Shown here piece after piece: positions 26,629-35,877 of a stretch of 64,000 nucleotides of DNA (the stretch's first letter is position 1; each line of letters begins with the position of its first letter). Below the pieces are notes generated by a model. It was not told the origin of the DNA. It saw nothing but the letters and a program-made list of their open reading frames with translations, and did no database searches. The stretch is taken from assembly GCA_030424595.1 (NCBI GenBank), contig JAUHWG010000018.1, forward strand, positions 1 through 64,000. Reading direction: 5' to 3'. The translations under genes and the position numbers were made by a program. Source of the DNA: Polyangia bacterium. Lineage in GTDB: Bacteria > Myxococcota_A > Polyangia > Nannocystales > Nannocystaceae.

Positions 26629-26985
26629 CTAGAAGATTGTGCCGCCGGTGATGATCGCACGGGCCGCGAAGTCGAAGGCGGCGAGGAGGAGCGTGCCGAG
26701 GGCGAGGGTGGCGAAGTTCTTGACCTCAAAGCGCTCGAGCAGCTTGTCGGTCAACCACAGGAGGAAGCCGTTGATCACCAGGATGAAGAGCCCGAGCGAG
26801 AGGATGACCATCGGCAGGGTGACGACGATCAGCACCTTCTGCATGAGCATCTTCAGGATCCCGTAGACCAGGGCGACGACGAACGCCGAGCGGAAGCCGC
26901 CCCGGATCTCGAACCCCGGCAGCAGGCGTGCGACGAGGAGGAACCCGAGGGCGCCGAGGAGGAGCGAGATCACATAGGCGAACAT
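26629..26985 (-). CDS. Phage-holin-family (YvlD-like) membrane protein
   Basis: This 118-residue protein has four hydrophobic segments (about 4-22, 32-52, 55-75, 90-112). It shows the family pattern LLVARLLPGFEIRGGFRSAF, then VLVINGFLLWLTDKLL. These YvlD/PF04020 proteins are widespread chromosomal membrane proteins named after distant holin similarity. No phage genes are nearby. Role unknown, perhaps envelope stress. Confidence 0.85.
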   Translation of the reverse strand: MFAYVISLLLGALGFLLVARLLPGFEIRGGFRSAFVVALVYGILKMLMQKVLIVVTLPMVILSLGLFILVINGFLLWLTDKLLERFEVKNFATLALGTLLLAAFDFAARAIITGGTIF

Positions 26986-27098
26986 GGGCCCATCCTAGCG
27001 TGAAATCAGGCCCCCGCCAGGATGCCTGGGCCCGTCTTCGGGGCGGGTTCGCGCATCCACTGCGGTGAAGCGCGACCGCTCCGCCGGTGCCTGCATCC

Positions 27099-27908
27099 TC
27101 AGCTCGTCGCTGCGCTCTGCGCTGTCGGCGTCTGTCGACCTCGGACCTTCGCGGCGAGCATGCCCACCACGAGCAGCAGCATCCCCACCAGCGCTGCGGC
27201 GGCGACCATGCCCGAGCCCTCCTCCTGCGAAGAAGAGCGCTTGAGCCAGATCCCAAGGAAGGCCCACACCACGACTCCGGCGTAGAGGAGGTCGCGGTGC
27301 GCGTGGAGCATGCGGCCGGTGATGAGGATCGCGGTGGCCATGACGCCGACGGTGAGCCCGGCCTGGACGGTCCCGTAGGGCGTGGCTCCGAGATCGATCG
27401 CTAGGGTGGTCACGTTGGCGATGCTCGCGACCGTGATCCAGCCGAGGTAGACGCTGACGGGCGCCTGGACGAGCCAGCGCTCCGCTCTCGGTGCCGGCGC
27501 TCGACCGATCCCCAGCCGCAGGTACATCGCGATCAGAGAGGTGAGGATCACGCCCATGATCACCAGGGCGAGCTCGACCTGTTGCCAGTGCCAGGCGAAG
27601 ATCCAGGCGGCGTTGGCGAGGGTGTTGACCAGAAACCAAGGGCCGACGAGGGCGAGGGGGTTGCGGTCCCGGTCCTCGCCGACGAGCGCGAAGCCGTATC
27701 CGACGAAGGCCAGCAGCCAGAGGTAGATGACCCCCCAGATCGAGAAGGTCAGGCCGGCAGGCACGAAGAGGTTGGGGTAGAGATCCGAGAGTTCACCGGT
27801 GCCCTTGCCGTTGAGCGGCAGGGCGTTGGCCAGGCCGTTGCAGACCAGCGCCACCGCAAGCCCCAGAGCGTTGACAATGGACCATATCAGGCGTTGTTGC
27901 TTGTTCAT
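27099..27908 (-). CDS. TspO/MBR-related tryptophan-rich membrane protein
   Basis: This 269-residue protein has about eight hydrophobic segments. PAGLTFSIWGVIYLWLLAFV matches the TspO-family first-loop motif, and WxxQ and NaaWIFaWHWQQ also fit. Trp residues are frequent. It is longer than minimal TspO (about 160 residues), like the bacterial TspO-related proteins of 250-280 residues. Such proteins bind porphyrins or other hydrophobic ligands; the ligand is unknown here. Confidence 0.8.
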   Translation of the reverse strand: MNKQQRLIWSIVNALGLAVALVCNGLANALPLNGKGTGELSDLYPNLFVPAGLTFSIWGVIYLWLLAFVGYGFALVGEDRDRNPLALVGPWFLVNTLANAAWIFAWHWQQVELALVIMGVILTSLIAMYLRLGIGRAPAPRAERWLVQAPVSVYLGWITVASIANVTTLAIDLGATPYGTVQAGLTVGVMATAILITGRMLHAHRDLLYAGVVVWAFLGIWLKRSSSQEEGSGMVAAAALVGMLLLVVGMLAAKVRGRQTPTAQSAATS

Positions 27909-28390
27909 CGGGGCTCCGGAGGGCGATGGCCAGAGGACGCCCCGGAGCCGAGATGGGGCCTCGGGGTGGGGCTCGGGCTGGGCTCGGGCTGGGCTGCGGT
28001 CATGGCTCTACCGCCATATTTCGACCGCAAGACGGATGGGGCGGAGGCGTCGGGTATACGCCTCGCCTGCGCAGGTCGCCAGCGAACCCCGAGGAGGTGT
28101 CGGTGCTGGTTAGGCCCCATGTCTCAGCGCAGCCCTGGTGCGCGCGGGCCCCGAGCTCCGGCGATGGGTCGACGACAGGTCCGCCGACGACGTCGGGGCG
28201 TCGGAGTGCGGTGTTCCCGGAGAGGGGGAGGTCCTCGCTCGGGCGGGCGGAGAGCGACGGCCTTTGGCTCGTCTTGAACCGTCGCGCTCGATCGCTCCAA
28301 CGAGCTCCGCCCGCGTATGGCCGGCCTCTGCCCTTGACCGGAGGAGCAGGCGCACAGGACCCTATCGCTGTGCGTTGGAGCTGGAGCGAG
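27909..28390. other. Divergent intergenic region
   Basis: A 480-bp gap between the TspO-like gene and the HEAT-type gene. The downstream gene's frame is open across it, but the translation is Gly/Arg/Pro-rich and lacks the regular helices seen after 28391. I therefore treat the gap as non-coding. Promoters for both genes should be here. Confidence 0.4.
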
Positions 28391-29635
28391 ATGGAGTCGG
28401 AGTGTCGTCGGCTCTGGCCGCGGGTGGACCCGGGTCCGTTGATCTCGCTCCTGCGCGGCCACGGGGGGGCCGTGCCTGGCGTCGAGGAGACGGTCGCGCA
28501 GGCGTTCTCGTACCCCGCCGAGGAGGCCGCTGCTGCGGCGAGCCTGTTGATGGCGCCGGTGGGCGCCGTCCTGCCCGCGGTGCAGGCCCGAGAGCGGAGC
28601 GGCGTGATGGAGGCCTTGGACGTCCTGGTGCGGGCAGGAGGAGACCCTAGCCCGGCCTTCACCCTGCTCACGCAGGCGCTTCGGGACGCGAGCATGCAGC
28701 GGTCGGCCTTGACAATGCTGCGCGCTGCGGCCCTGCGCGGTTGGTCGCTGCTGCCGCTCGAGGAGCCCTTGGCGGGGATGGCGGGGATGGAGGAGGCGGG
28801 GAGCGGGCGTGACTCCATGCGCTCGGTGCAGCGTCTGTTGCGGATGCAGCAGGCGGGGTGCTCGTCCGCGATCACGGACCTCTCCGTCGTCTATGCGGCG
28901 CAACGACCGATGGGGACGTTGCTGGAGGGGATGGGCCTGGTCGAGGAGCTCTTCGTGACCGGGGCGCAGGAAGACCTGGAGCTGGCGCGCGCGACGTTGG
29001 CGGACCTCGTCCGGGCGGGGAAGGACTTCTTCGCGATCTGGTCGGCGCAGGTCCCCGTCCTGCGTCGACACCTACGATCTCAGGACGCCGGGCTGCGAGA
29101 GCGGGCGGCCTGCGCCCTGGGAAAGATTAAGTACGCGGTCGACAAGTCGTCAGAGTTCGACGAAGAAGAGGCGGCGCGAGAGGCCCTGCCAGCGCTCACC
29201 GAGCTCTTGCCGGAGCTGGTGAAATTGTTGGGGGACGAGAGCGGCGCGAGCCCTGCCGCTGCCGACACCATCAGGACCTTTGCGGCCCTAGGCTGCTCGA
29301 TGGAGGCCGTCGAGGGGGCGCTGGAGGCTGCGATGGAGGATCCTCGGGTCGAGGTGCGCAGGGCTTGCTCCGCGGCGCTGTCGATCCATCGAGTCCGGAC
29401 GAAGAAAGAGGGGCCGCTGCCCCAGGGGTTCAGCTACCGCAGGGTCTACGCCCAGAGCGATACGCCGCTCCCTTCGAGACGCTCGCCGATGACCTGCCAG
29501 CTCTGCGGAGAGCAGGCCGTCGACGTCATCCACGACTGGAACGACGGCGCTCAGTTCTACTCGCTCTCGATCACCGAGCTTCGATGCTCCGCGTGCGGCG
29601 TCTATCACGTCGAGGAATTCCAGGCTCCGGGATAG
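28391..29635 (+). CDS. HEAT-like repeat protein with C-terminal zinc ribbon
   Basis: This 414-residue protein is built of helical pairs from about 30 to 345, for example VEETVAQAFSYPAEEAAAAA and LRERAACALGKIKYAV, as in HEAT/armadillo repeats. The last 55 residues contain CQLCGEQAVDVIH and LRCSACGVYHVEEF, two CxxC pairs that form a zinc ribbon. Start ATG 28391 follows GGAGCGAG. HEAT proteins are protein-binding scaffolds. No partner is evident. Confidence 0.7.
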   Translation: MESECRRLWPRVDPGPLISLLRGHGGAVPGVEETVAQAFSYPAEEAAAAASLLMAPVGAVLPAVQARERSGVMEALDVLVRAGGDPSPAFTLLTQALRDASMQRSALTMLRAAALRGWSLLPLEEPLAGMAGMEEAGSGRDSMRSVQRLLRMQQAGCSSAITDLSVVYAAQRPMGTLLEGMGLVEELFVTGAQEDLELARATLADLVRAGKDFFAIWSAQVPVLRRHLRSQDAGLRERAACALGKIKYAVDKSSEFDEEEAAREALPALTELLPELVKLLGDESGASPAAADTIRTFAALGCSMEAVEGALEAAMEDPRVEVRRACSAALSIHRVRTKKEGPLPQGFSYRRVYAQSDTPLPSRRSPMTCQLCGEQAVDVIHDWNDGAQFYSLSITELRCSACGVYHVEEFQAPG

Positions 29636-29701
29636 GCCCAGGTGTCGCGCCCATACGCTACGCCCAGGCGCCGACAGGCCGTGGCGAGGGCCCTGCTCGC
29701 T

Positions 29702-30646
29702 CTACTCGCACACCTGTCCGTCGTGGTCCGCGTCGCGAAAGTGTTCGTATTCGGGATCGCGCCCCCTCACGAATGGCCCCAGTCCGGCGGCCTTGGCCTC
29801 CTTGCAGGTTCGGTAGCGCTTCTTGGCCTTCTGGGGCTTCTTGGCCTTCACCGGTTGTGTCTTCGAGCGGACGGAGGCGGCCTTGCGCTCGCCGACGTCG
29901 CGCTTCGGCGCCGGGTCAGCCTCGGGCGCAGGTTGGTCGGGGCAGCTCGCCAGCACGCGCTCGAGGGCGGCCTTCTCGGGCGCGGTCAGCCACAGCCTGT
30001 GCTTCGCCTTCACCGCGATCTGACGGGCGCCGTAGTTGCAGCGGTAGCGCTTGTTTGCCGGGAGCCAGGTGGCCGCGTCGCCGTCTCCCTTCGACCGGTT
30101 GGCCGCGGCGGAGACCGCCAGGAGGTTGAGCGGGTCGTTGGCGAAGGCCCGGCGCTCGAGGTCGGTCCAGTAGGCGGCGCCCGTCACCCAAGCGTTGCCG
30201 AGCGCGACGACGTGGTCGATGTCCACCTGGGACGCGCCGCGCTCGTAGGTGATCGTCTCGCCGGTGTAGGGATCGTCGAGGTTGCCGGTGAGGATCCTGC
30301 AACGGTCGCCTTCGGTGCCGTTGAGGTCGCGGGCCAGGATGTCGTTGCGGGTGTCGCAGCCGTTGTCGTCGACGTCGATCCAGGCGGAGCCGAAGGCGTC
30401 GCGGGAGTAGCCGGTCTTCGGGGCCCGGCCCTGGACCGCGAGCTCGCCGAGCACGGCGAACGCTGTACCCGGGGCGGGCGAGCTCGACCGACGATCGCTG
30501 ATCGGAGCCGGGCTGGCCCCTGCCGTTGTCTCCTCGGCCGCGAGCTCTGTGCGGGGCTCGGCCGTCGTGGTGCAGGCGGCGCAGGCGGTGACCATGGACA
30601 CGAGCACCGCGAGATGACGTGGGCTTCTCCAGACCGGCGTGCTCAT
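29702..30646 (-). CDS. Secreted HNH (DUF1524) nuclease lipoprotein with excalibur domain
   Basis: This 314-residue protein has a signal peptide with a lipobox-like AACT near residue 25. A DUF1524/HNH nuclease region follows with YERGASQVDIDHVVALGNAW and NDPLNLLAVSAAANRSKGD, where DH and N are the expected catalytic residues. After a Lys-rich linker (VKAKKPQKAKKRY) the last 40 residues form an excalibur calcium-binding module: TCKEAKAAGLGP, ending DADHDGQVCE. The architecture matches exported nucleases of Gram-positive and some proteobacterial species, acting on external DNA for nutrition or competition. It is convergent with the HEAT gene. Confidence 0.9.
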   Translation of the reverse strand: MSTPVWRSPRHLAVLVSMVTACAACTTTAEPRTELAAEETTAGASPAPISDRRSSSPAPGTAFAVLGELAVQGRAPKTGYSRDAFGSAWIDVDDNGCDTRNDILARDLNGTEGDRCRILTGNLDDPYTGETITYERGASQVDIDHVVALGNAWVTGAAYWTDLERRAFANDPLNLLAVSAAANRSKGDGDAATWLPANKRYRCNYGARQIAVKAKHRLWLTAPEKAALERVLASCPDQPAPEADPAPKRDVGERKAASVRSKTQPVKAKKPQKAKKRYRTCKEAKAAGLGPFVRGRDPEYEHFRDADHDGQVCE

Positions 30647-30818
30647 CCGGCGAGCGTAGGTGGCCCTGGACGTTGCCTTCTAGGGGAGTTATTGCGCGGG
30701 GCATTCTCGCCCTGCTTCGTCGAAGCCGAGGCGCTTCGCGACGAGGATGCGGGCCCGCCTTGCTGCTCCCTGCGGGCGCGACCCGTGCGACGAGGATGCG
30801 GGCCCGCAGTCCGTGGTG

Positions 30819-31958
30819 CTAGAGGTCGAGGAGAACGATCATCTGCGCGACGACCCAGTCCATCGCGTCACCGTTCGGCTGGTAGATCTCGAAGTGATCC
30901 TGGCCGTCGGAGCTGTAGCGATAGATCATCTCGTTGCCCCCGCCGAGGCGATGATTGTCGTCGTCGTCGGGGAAGGGGAAGAGGAGGGAGAACTGGGACT
31001 GGAGCTCGAGGTTGATCAGGACAGAGTCGGGGAGCACGTCCTCGGTGTCCTGCGGGTCCTCGATCCCGGGGAGGGACCATCCCGCCTCCGCGTCGCCGAG
31101 GTCAAAGGGCCAGGTCGCCCCGTAGGTCTGGTTGTACTGCGCGATCACGTCGTCCCAGTCGTCGCCGAAGCCGGCGAGGAGCGAGTCCTCCTCCCAGCCC
31201 ATCGACACCCCGTCGAGGTCGATCGCCAGCTCGACCGGGAGATCATCGACGACATGGAGGGCTGTGTGGGCCCAGACGACGCCGTGGGAGTGGGCGACGA
31301 CGAGGACCCGGGTGGGATCGTCGAAGCCGGCGATCCAGCCGTCGCGGAGGGCGTTGAGGTCCTCATGGAGCTGGAGGAAGCCGAAATAGATCGGTTCGCC
31401 CTCGCCGGGGAGGAGCTGGCTCGTCTGCGCGTCGCGGTTGTAGAGCTCGTCGGAGTAGGCCCAGATCTCGACGCTGGCGCCGGCGTCGGTCAGGACGGCG
31501 GCGATGCGCTCGGTGGTCCCGACCTTGGTGAGGTACTCGTGGTTGGTCCCGGGGAGATCGCAGCCGGGCGGTATGCAGTGGCCGGAGACGGCGATGATGA
31601 CCCAGTCCGGCGCATCGTCGGGCTTCATCGTCGCCCCGGTGGTGCCGGTGGTGTCGGTGGCGTCGGTGGTGCTGGTCGTCGTGTCGGTCGTGCCCGTGCC
31701 CTCGGAGGTCGTCGCCGTCTCGCCGCTCGCCGAGGGATCGGAGCCTGTCTCGTCCTCCCCGGCGGAAGACGAGGCGCTGCCGGTCGGCCCGAGGCCGGTC
31801 GACTCTCCGCCGCCGGTCGCAGAGGTCGGGAGCGTCGCGCTCGTGGTGGGGCCGGTGTCGGTCTCCGAGGCGCCGCTCGGCCCGTCGTCGCTACACCCTA
31901 GGAGCAAGGAGAAGGCCGACCCGAGGAGGGCTCCTACACTTCGTGCGCCCCAAACCAC
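30819..31958 (-). CDS. Lipoprotein with lipase-like Ser motif, unknown function
   Basis: This 379-residue protein starts at GTG. Its lipobox LLLGCS lies near residue 22, followed by about 85 residues of Thr/Ser/Gly linker. The globular part contains VLVVAHSHGVVWAHTAL, an alpha/beta-hydrolase nucleophile elbow in which the first Gly of GxSxG is Ala, and ends with GQDHFEIYQP as a possible His loop. A Cys pair GHCIPPGC is near the domain start. An esterase or lipase-like surface protein is the best guess. A Ca-like FPDDDDNHR loop is also seen. Confidence 0.7.
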   Translation of the reverse strand: MVWGARSVGALLGSAFSLLLGCSDDGPSGASETDTGPTTSATLPTSATGGGESTGLGPTGSASSSAGEDETGSDPSASGETATTSEGTGTTDTTTSTTDATDTTGTTGATMKPDDAPDWVIIAVSGHCIPPGCDLPGTNHEYLTKVGTTERIAAVLTDAGASVEIWAYSDELYNRDAQTSQLLPGEGEPIYFGFLQLHEDLNALRDGWIAGFDDPTRVLVVAHSHGVVWAHTALHVVDDLPVELAIDLDGVSMGWEEDSLLAGFGDDWDDVIAQYNQTYGATWPFDLGDAEAGWSLPGIEDPQDTEDVLPDSVLINLELQSQFSLLFPFPDDDDNHRLGGGNEMIYRYSSDGQDHFEIYQPNGDAMDWVVAQMIVLLDL

Positions 31959-32062
31959 GCGCAGGACCCTATCACGGGATCTTGGAGGAGTGACGCTGCG
32001 GCGCTACGGCGCTACGATCGATCGCTCAAGAGCGCGCGGAATATGGAGACAATGGCGTGCGT

Positions 32063-33031
32063 ATGTGGCTCCGTATGAGACCTCTGAAGATCACCACAGA
32101 CCTCGTCGTTCGAGGCTGCCTGTCGCTCGTGCTCGGCGCTGGGTGTGCGCGTTCGGGGGGCTCGGACGCCGAGTCCCCGGAGCCGGCGACGGAGGTGGAC
32201 GGGGCAGCGTCCGTCGGCGTGAGCCCTGACGTGCGTCGGCTCGCCGAACCGTCGATCGAGGCGCAGGAGGGGGCGCAGGAGGAAGTGCGGCGAGAGGCGT
32301 TCGCGGGGGCGAGCGAGCGCTTCGCCGCCGCCAAGGTCGACGGCGCCTTCATCCTCCGCCGGGAGGGCGCGGCCGATCGTACCTACGGGGGCGAGCTCGT
32401 CGACGCGCGTCATATCCCCTGCTCGACCTTCAAGATCGCCAACGCGATGATCGCCCTCGAGGTCGGGGCGATCGACGGTGTCGACGCGACCCTGCCCTGG
32501 GACGGGGTGAAGCGCACCTTCGACAGCTGGAACAAGGATCACGACCTCCGCTCGGCGATGGAGAACTCCGTCGTCTGGTACTTCCAGGAGATCGCGCGGA
32601 GGGTCGGCCTCGCGGCGATGCGATCGTGGGTCGAGCGCCTGGACTACGGCGATCGGAAGGTCGGCGAAGAGGTCGACCTCTTCTGGCTCGACGGGCCGCT
32701 GACGATCTCGCCGGCCGAGGAGGTGGACTTCGTCGATCGCCTCCTCAGCGGCCGTCTGCCGGTCTCCGAACAGACCGCGAGGAGCGTCCGCGAGATCGTC
32801 CCGGCGAGGGTCGTCGGCGATGTCGTCGTCCGGGGGAAGACCGGCACCTGCGTCTTCGACGATGGGCGCAAGCCCTACGCTTGGCTGGTCGGCTGGGTCG
32901 AGCGCGGCGATGCCTCGCTGGGCTCATTCAGCCTGCTCCTCACGGAGGGGAAGGACGTCGACGCCCTGGTGAACACGCGCTGGCGGCTGGCACTCGCCCT
33001 CCTCGGCGATGCCGGTCTGGTGGAGGCTTAG
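32063..33031 (+). CDS. Class D (OXA-type) beta-lactamase family lipoprotein
   Basis: About 322 residues. The lipobox GAGCAR is near residue 26, then a 60-residue acidic linker. The serine enzyme signatures are complete: PCSTFKIAN with S121 and K124, ENSVVWYF with S169 (SxV), LDYGDRK in place of YGN, FWLDGPLTIS with the conserved Trp, and RGKTGT with K259. It would open beta-lactams or act on peptidoglycan-like substrates in the periplasm. GTG 32057 and ATG 32075 are alternative starts. GC and context match the chromosome, so it looks resident and not mobile. Confidence 0.88.
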   Translation: MWLRMRPLKITTDLVVRGCLSLVLGAGCARSGGSDAESPEPATEVDGAASVGVSPDVRRLAEPSIEAQEGAQEEVRREAFAGASERFAAAKVDGAFILRREGAADRTYGGELVDARHIPCSTFKIANAMIALEVGAIDGVDATLPWDGVKRTFDSWNKDHDLRSAMENSVVWYFQEIARRVGLAAMRSWVERLDYGDRKVGEEVDLFWLDGPLTISPAEEVDFVDRLLSGRLPVSEQTARSVREIVPARVVGDVVVRGKTGTCVFDDGRKPYAWLVGWVERGDASLGSFSLLLTEGKDVDALVNTRWRLALALLGDAGLVEA

Positions 33032-33050
33032 GGTCCGAAAGGGAGCGTTT

Positions 33051-33069
33051 GGTGGCCTCTTGGGCCACC
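33051..33069 (+). terminator. Hairpin after the beta-lactamase gene
   Basis: GGTGGCC, a TCTTG loop and GGCCACC form a perfect 7-bp stem 20 bp after the stop codon. The following bases (TTGTCC) are only weakly T-rich. Confidence 0.5.
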
Positions 33070-33217
33070 TTGTCCTGGCCGTGAGACGGCGTTGTAGGCT
33101 AGCGACGAGCAGGTAGCTCGCGCGTTTGCCGTCGAGCAACCTGGGACGTCATGGGAGACTGAGGGCCGAGTCGCCGCGCACGGCCTCGTACGCCCAACCG
33201 TCGATGTTGACCGCTTG

Positions 33218-34000
33218 TCATTGGAACATGCAACAACAGGACTCAGCCTTGTCGCGGAGGTCTGCGCAGGCGTTCCCCTTCGGACACGTCTTGACGAGCT
33301 CATCGCCGACGAAACACTGGCAGGTGTCCTGCGCACACGTTATCCGACGGCGCGGAACGTATGGGCAGTCGCGACGCGCGGTGCACAAGTCTTCGCCCAT
33401 GCCCCACTGAGTCTGGCAGGAGCACGCGTCCTCTTGATCTTCCAAGGGCTCCGCGCAGGGGCCTGGTTTGTTAAACTTGAGGTGATCGCCAAGCTCCTCG
33501 CATGTCATGCCCGTGAGGCACATGCGAGCGGCGCTCCCCGCCTCCTGGCACTCTTCACGATCATAGCCGAATTTGGCGATACACCCCATCACACAGAGCG
33601 CATGGTCTTTGAGCGCACACTCTTGATAGTGAGCGCACAATGTATCGCACTCGTCAACGACCAGCGGGTTGAGCTCACCGGTCGTGGGATCCTCAATGAC
33701 CGGACATTCGCCCGAGGTCGTTGAGCTCTCGTCGTCTCCCGATCCTTCCCCGGTCGTCGAGGGGTTGGTGTCGACCGTCGCGCCCACGGTCGTGGACTGG
33801 GGAGTCGCCGTCGTGGTCGCGCCGGAGGCGGTAGTGTCGACGCTAGTCGCCCCGCTGTCCGTCGCCGTCGGCCCGCTCGTCCCCGGGGGGGTGCCATCAG
33901 GGCTCGGGCAAGCGCTGGTGAGGAGCGCGCAGAGGAGCGCGATCCACGGGCCGCGGGTGTCGCCCAGGTCTCGGCTTCGGTATGCAGCTCGATCGTTCAC
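33218..34000 (-). CDS. Cysteine-rich lipoprotein, second of a pair
   Basis: This 260-residue protein (GTG start) has lipobox LTSACP near residue 31. A Thr/Ser/Gly linker runs to about 95. The C-terminal 160 residues contain about 20 Cys, including CDTLCAHYQECAL, CQEAGSAARMC and a terminal SCCCMFQ. The spacing suggests disulfide-bonded knots. No family is recognised. It follows the 34010-34726 gene by only 9 bp. This stretch has visibly lower GC than its surroundings. Confidence 0.7.
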   Translation of the reverse strand: MNDRAAYRSRDLGDTRGPWIALLCALLTSACPSPDGTPPGTSGPTATDSGATSVDTTASGATTTATPQSTTVGATVDTNPSTTGEGSGDDESSTTSGECPVIEDPTTGELNPLVVDECDTLCAHYQECALKDHALCVMGCIAKFGYDREECQEAGSAARMCLTGMTCEELGDHLKFNKPGPCAEPLEDQEDACSCQTQWGMGEDLCTARRDCPYVPRRRITCAQDTCQCFVGDELVKTCPKGNACADLRDKAESCCCMFQ

Positions 34001-34009
34001 GGCGTCACC

Positions 34010-34726
34010 TCACTCGCAAAACACACCACCGACGCAGAACCAGCGATCGTCGGAGGAATAGGAGCAGCGCGCGGGGCAGTCGGCGTCGCCCTCGCATCCG
34101 TCTTCGGGGGTGTGGCAATAGAGGCCGGTCGCGTAGCCGCACTCGCTGTCGAGGGCGCAGCGCATGCCAAAGGCGCAATCCGCGTCCGAGCGGCAGTTCG
34201 CCGGCACGCACGAGGTGATTCGATCGATCGGCCTCGGGTCGTGGTCGTCGTCCCACGAGAGCTCGCAGACGCATGCCATGTTGGGGCCGCAGTCTTCGTC
34301 CACATGGCAGGAGAAGAGGGGATCGCAGAGCCCCAGGTCGTCACAAGGGATGCCGGCGGTGTGGCGATGGATCGCCTCATTCGGGCAGACCTCGTAGCCA
34401 GCGAGCTGGTCGCAGCCTGCGATGTGCAGCTCCTCGCCGTCGCAGCCGTTTTCGCCCCCAGGAGTGACCGGTATCTCCTCGCAGGCCGAAGCGCCGGTCG
34501 TCGGCTCACAGGTGGTGCTGCCTCCGTCGCCCGATGGGTCCGTGGTGGTGGCTGGGTTCGTCGTGTCGCCGGGGTCGCTAGTGGTGACGCCGTTGTCGTC
34601 CGCGGTGGTGGTGGGGTCGCCTGTCGTGTCGCCGGGGGTGGCTGTACCGGCGGCGCACGCGGCGCCAAAGATCCAGATGAGGTGCGCGAGGGTTCGAGCG
34701 CCGCGTTCGAGTCGGTTCACCAGCAC
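34010..34726 (-). CDS. Cysteine-rich lipoprotein, first of a pair
   Basis: This 238-residue protein has a signal peptide ending GAACAAG, then a Thr/Asp/Gly linker. A C-terminal region holds about 20 Cys in loops such as CDDLGLCDPLFSCHVDEDC, CVPANCRSDADC and CEGDADCPARC. The DxDC-type repeats resemble Cys-rich stalks in myxobacterial secreted proteins. Start is GTG 34726 or 34720. It forms an operon with the gene 9 bp downstream, and both probably reach the cell surface. Confidence 0.7.
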   Translation of the reverse strand: MLVNRLERGARTLAHLIWIFGAACAAGTATPGDTTGDPTTTADDNGVTTSDPGDTTNPATTTDPSGDGGSTTCEPTTGASACEEIPVTPGGENGCDGEELHIAGCDQLAGYEVCPNEAIHRHTAGIPCDDLGLCDPLFSCHVDEDCGPNMACVCELSWDDDHDPRPIDRITSCVPANCRSDADCAFGMRCALDSECGYATGLYCHTPEDGCEGDADCPARCSYSSDDRWFCVGGVFCE

Positions 34727-34863
34727 TCAGACACCGCCGCTCGGGAGATTTCCGGCCAAACCGGGCCCCGGGTATCCGGGAGCGTGCTGGGACCCTGCGC
34801 AAGCTCCGCATGCGCCGTCCTGGCGCCGGGTCGTGGGCCCACGAACGCCGCGTTCTCGCGACC

Positions 34864-35877
34864 TCACTTGCGCTTGTAGGTGAGGGCGTACTTCACGGGC
34901 ACGGGCAGCCGGTCCGAGCTGATCGTGACGCTGAGGGTCAGCGTATCGCCGCTCTCATTGAGCGTGAAGACGCTGCGGCGGGCACCGTCGTCGGACTTGA
35001 AGTCCTGGACGAGGCGGCCCTTGACCATCTTGACCTTGGCCTGGACCTTGTTGCCGGTGTCGGTGGTCCAGGGGATCGACGCTGCGCCGAGGGTCGCCGT
35101 CAGGGTGCCGCCGGGGGTGAACTTCGTCGTCACCTTGTCGCCGTTGACGGTGATGTCGATCTGATCGCGGATCTGATTGCTCTCGTTGAGCCGGCGGCGA
35201 CCGACGCCGCGGATCAGGGCGTTGAGCTGCTCGACGGCGACGTCGATCGCGTCCTTGAGGCGCTGCCGCTGGGCGGAGCCGCCGGCGAAGCGGTAGGTGC
35301 CGACGAAGCGAGCTTCGGGCGGGGGAGGGGGCGGCTCCTTGACGGCCGGCGGCGCCGGCTTGGCCTCGACCGTCGGTTTGGGCTGCGCCGCGGCGGGCTC
35401 GTCGACGGCGGGTGCTGGGGGCGTCTCTGCGTTCGGAGGGCTCGGGGGCTTGTCGGGCGCTGGGATGCTCTTCGTGCTCGGCTTGGAGGGCTTGGAGGGC
35501 TTGGAGCTCGGGGCGGCTGCCTCTTCGCCGGCGCTTCGGGGCTTGGCGTCGTCGACGGCCGGCCCGTCGTCGGCGCTCCCCGGCTCGGCCGTGGAGGGAC
35601 CCCCGGACTCACCCTGGAGATCGTCGACGTCGGCCGGTGCGTCGGATCCCGCGAGGGCGGGGGTGTCGGAGTCGGCTGCCGCGGGGGGGACCGCCGCTGC
35701 GAGGGCTGGATCCTCTGCCGCTGCCGGGGCTTCCTCCGCCGCGGGATCCTCGTCGTCGGCGAAGGGATCGTCGAACTCCTCGGGGGCCGCGGCCGGGGCG
35801 GGGGGGGGCTCATCACCACAGCCGAGGCATGAGGTCACGAGGGCGGCGAGGAGGAGCTTCGGCAGCGATGGAGACAC
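34864..35877 (-). CDS. Lipoprotein with Ala/Pro-rich linker and C-terminal beta domain
   Basis: This 337-residue protein (GTG start) has lipobox CLGCGD near residue 20. Roughly 170 residues of Ala/Pro/Asp/Glu/Lys low-complexity sequence follow, including KPSKPSKPS. The C-terminal 150 residues start EARFVGTYRFAGG and continue with beta strands such as DQIDITVNGDKVTTKF and LPVPVKYALTYKR, resembling a lipocalin-like or TIGR-type barrel. Function unknown. The linker is long enough to cross the peptidoglycan. Confidence 0.7.
   Translation of the reverse strand: MSPSLPKLLLAALVTSCLGCGDEPPPAPAAAPEEFDDPFADDEDPAAEEAPAAAEDPALAAAVPPAAADSDTPALAGSDAPADVDDLQGESGGPSTAEPGSADDGPAVDDAKPRSAGEEAAAPSSKPSKPSKPSTKSIPAPDKPPSPPNAETPPAPAVDEPAAAQPKPTVEAKPAPPAVKEPPPPPPEARFVGTYRFAGGSAQRQRLKDAIDVAVEQLNALIRGVGRRRLNESNQIRDQIDITVNGDKVTTKFTPGGTLTATLGAASIPWTTDTGNKVQAKVKMVKGRLVQDFKSDDGARRSVFTLNESGDTLTLSVTISSDRLPVPVKYALTYKRK

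Noticed and set aside
26629-26985. Phage origin for the holin-family protein
   Set aside because: No other phage genes are present, and YvlD-like proteins are common chromosomal membrane proteins.
28138-28390. Longer start for the HEAT-type protein
   Set aside because: The frame is open upstream but Gly/Arg/Pro-rich, unlike the regular helices after ATG 28391.
32063-33031. Class D beta-lactamase as a recently acquired resistance gene
   Set aside because: No integron, IS or plasmid genes flank it, its GC matches the chromosome and it carries a lipobox and linker like other resident lipoproteins.
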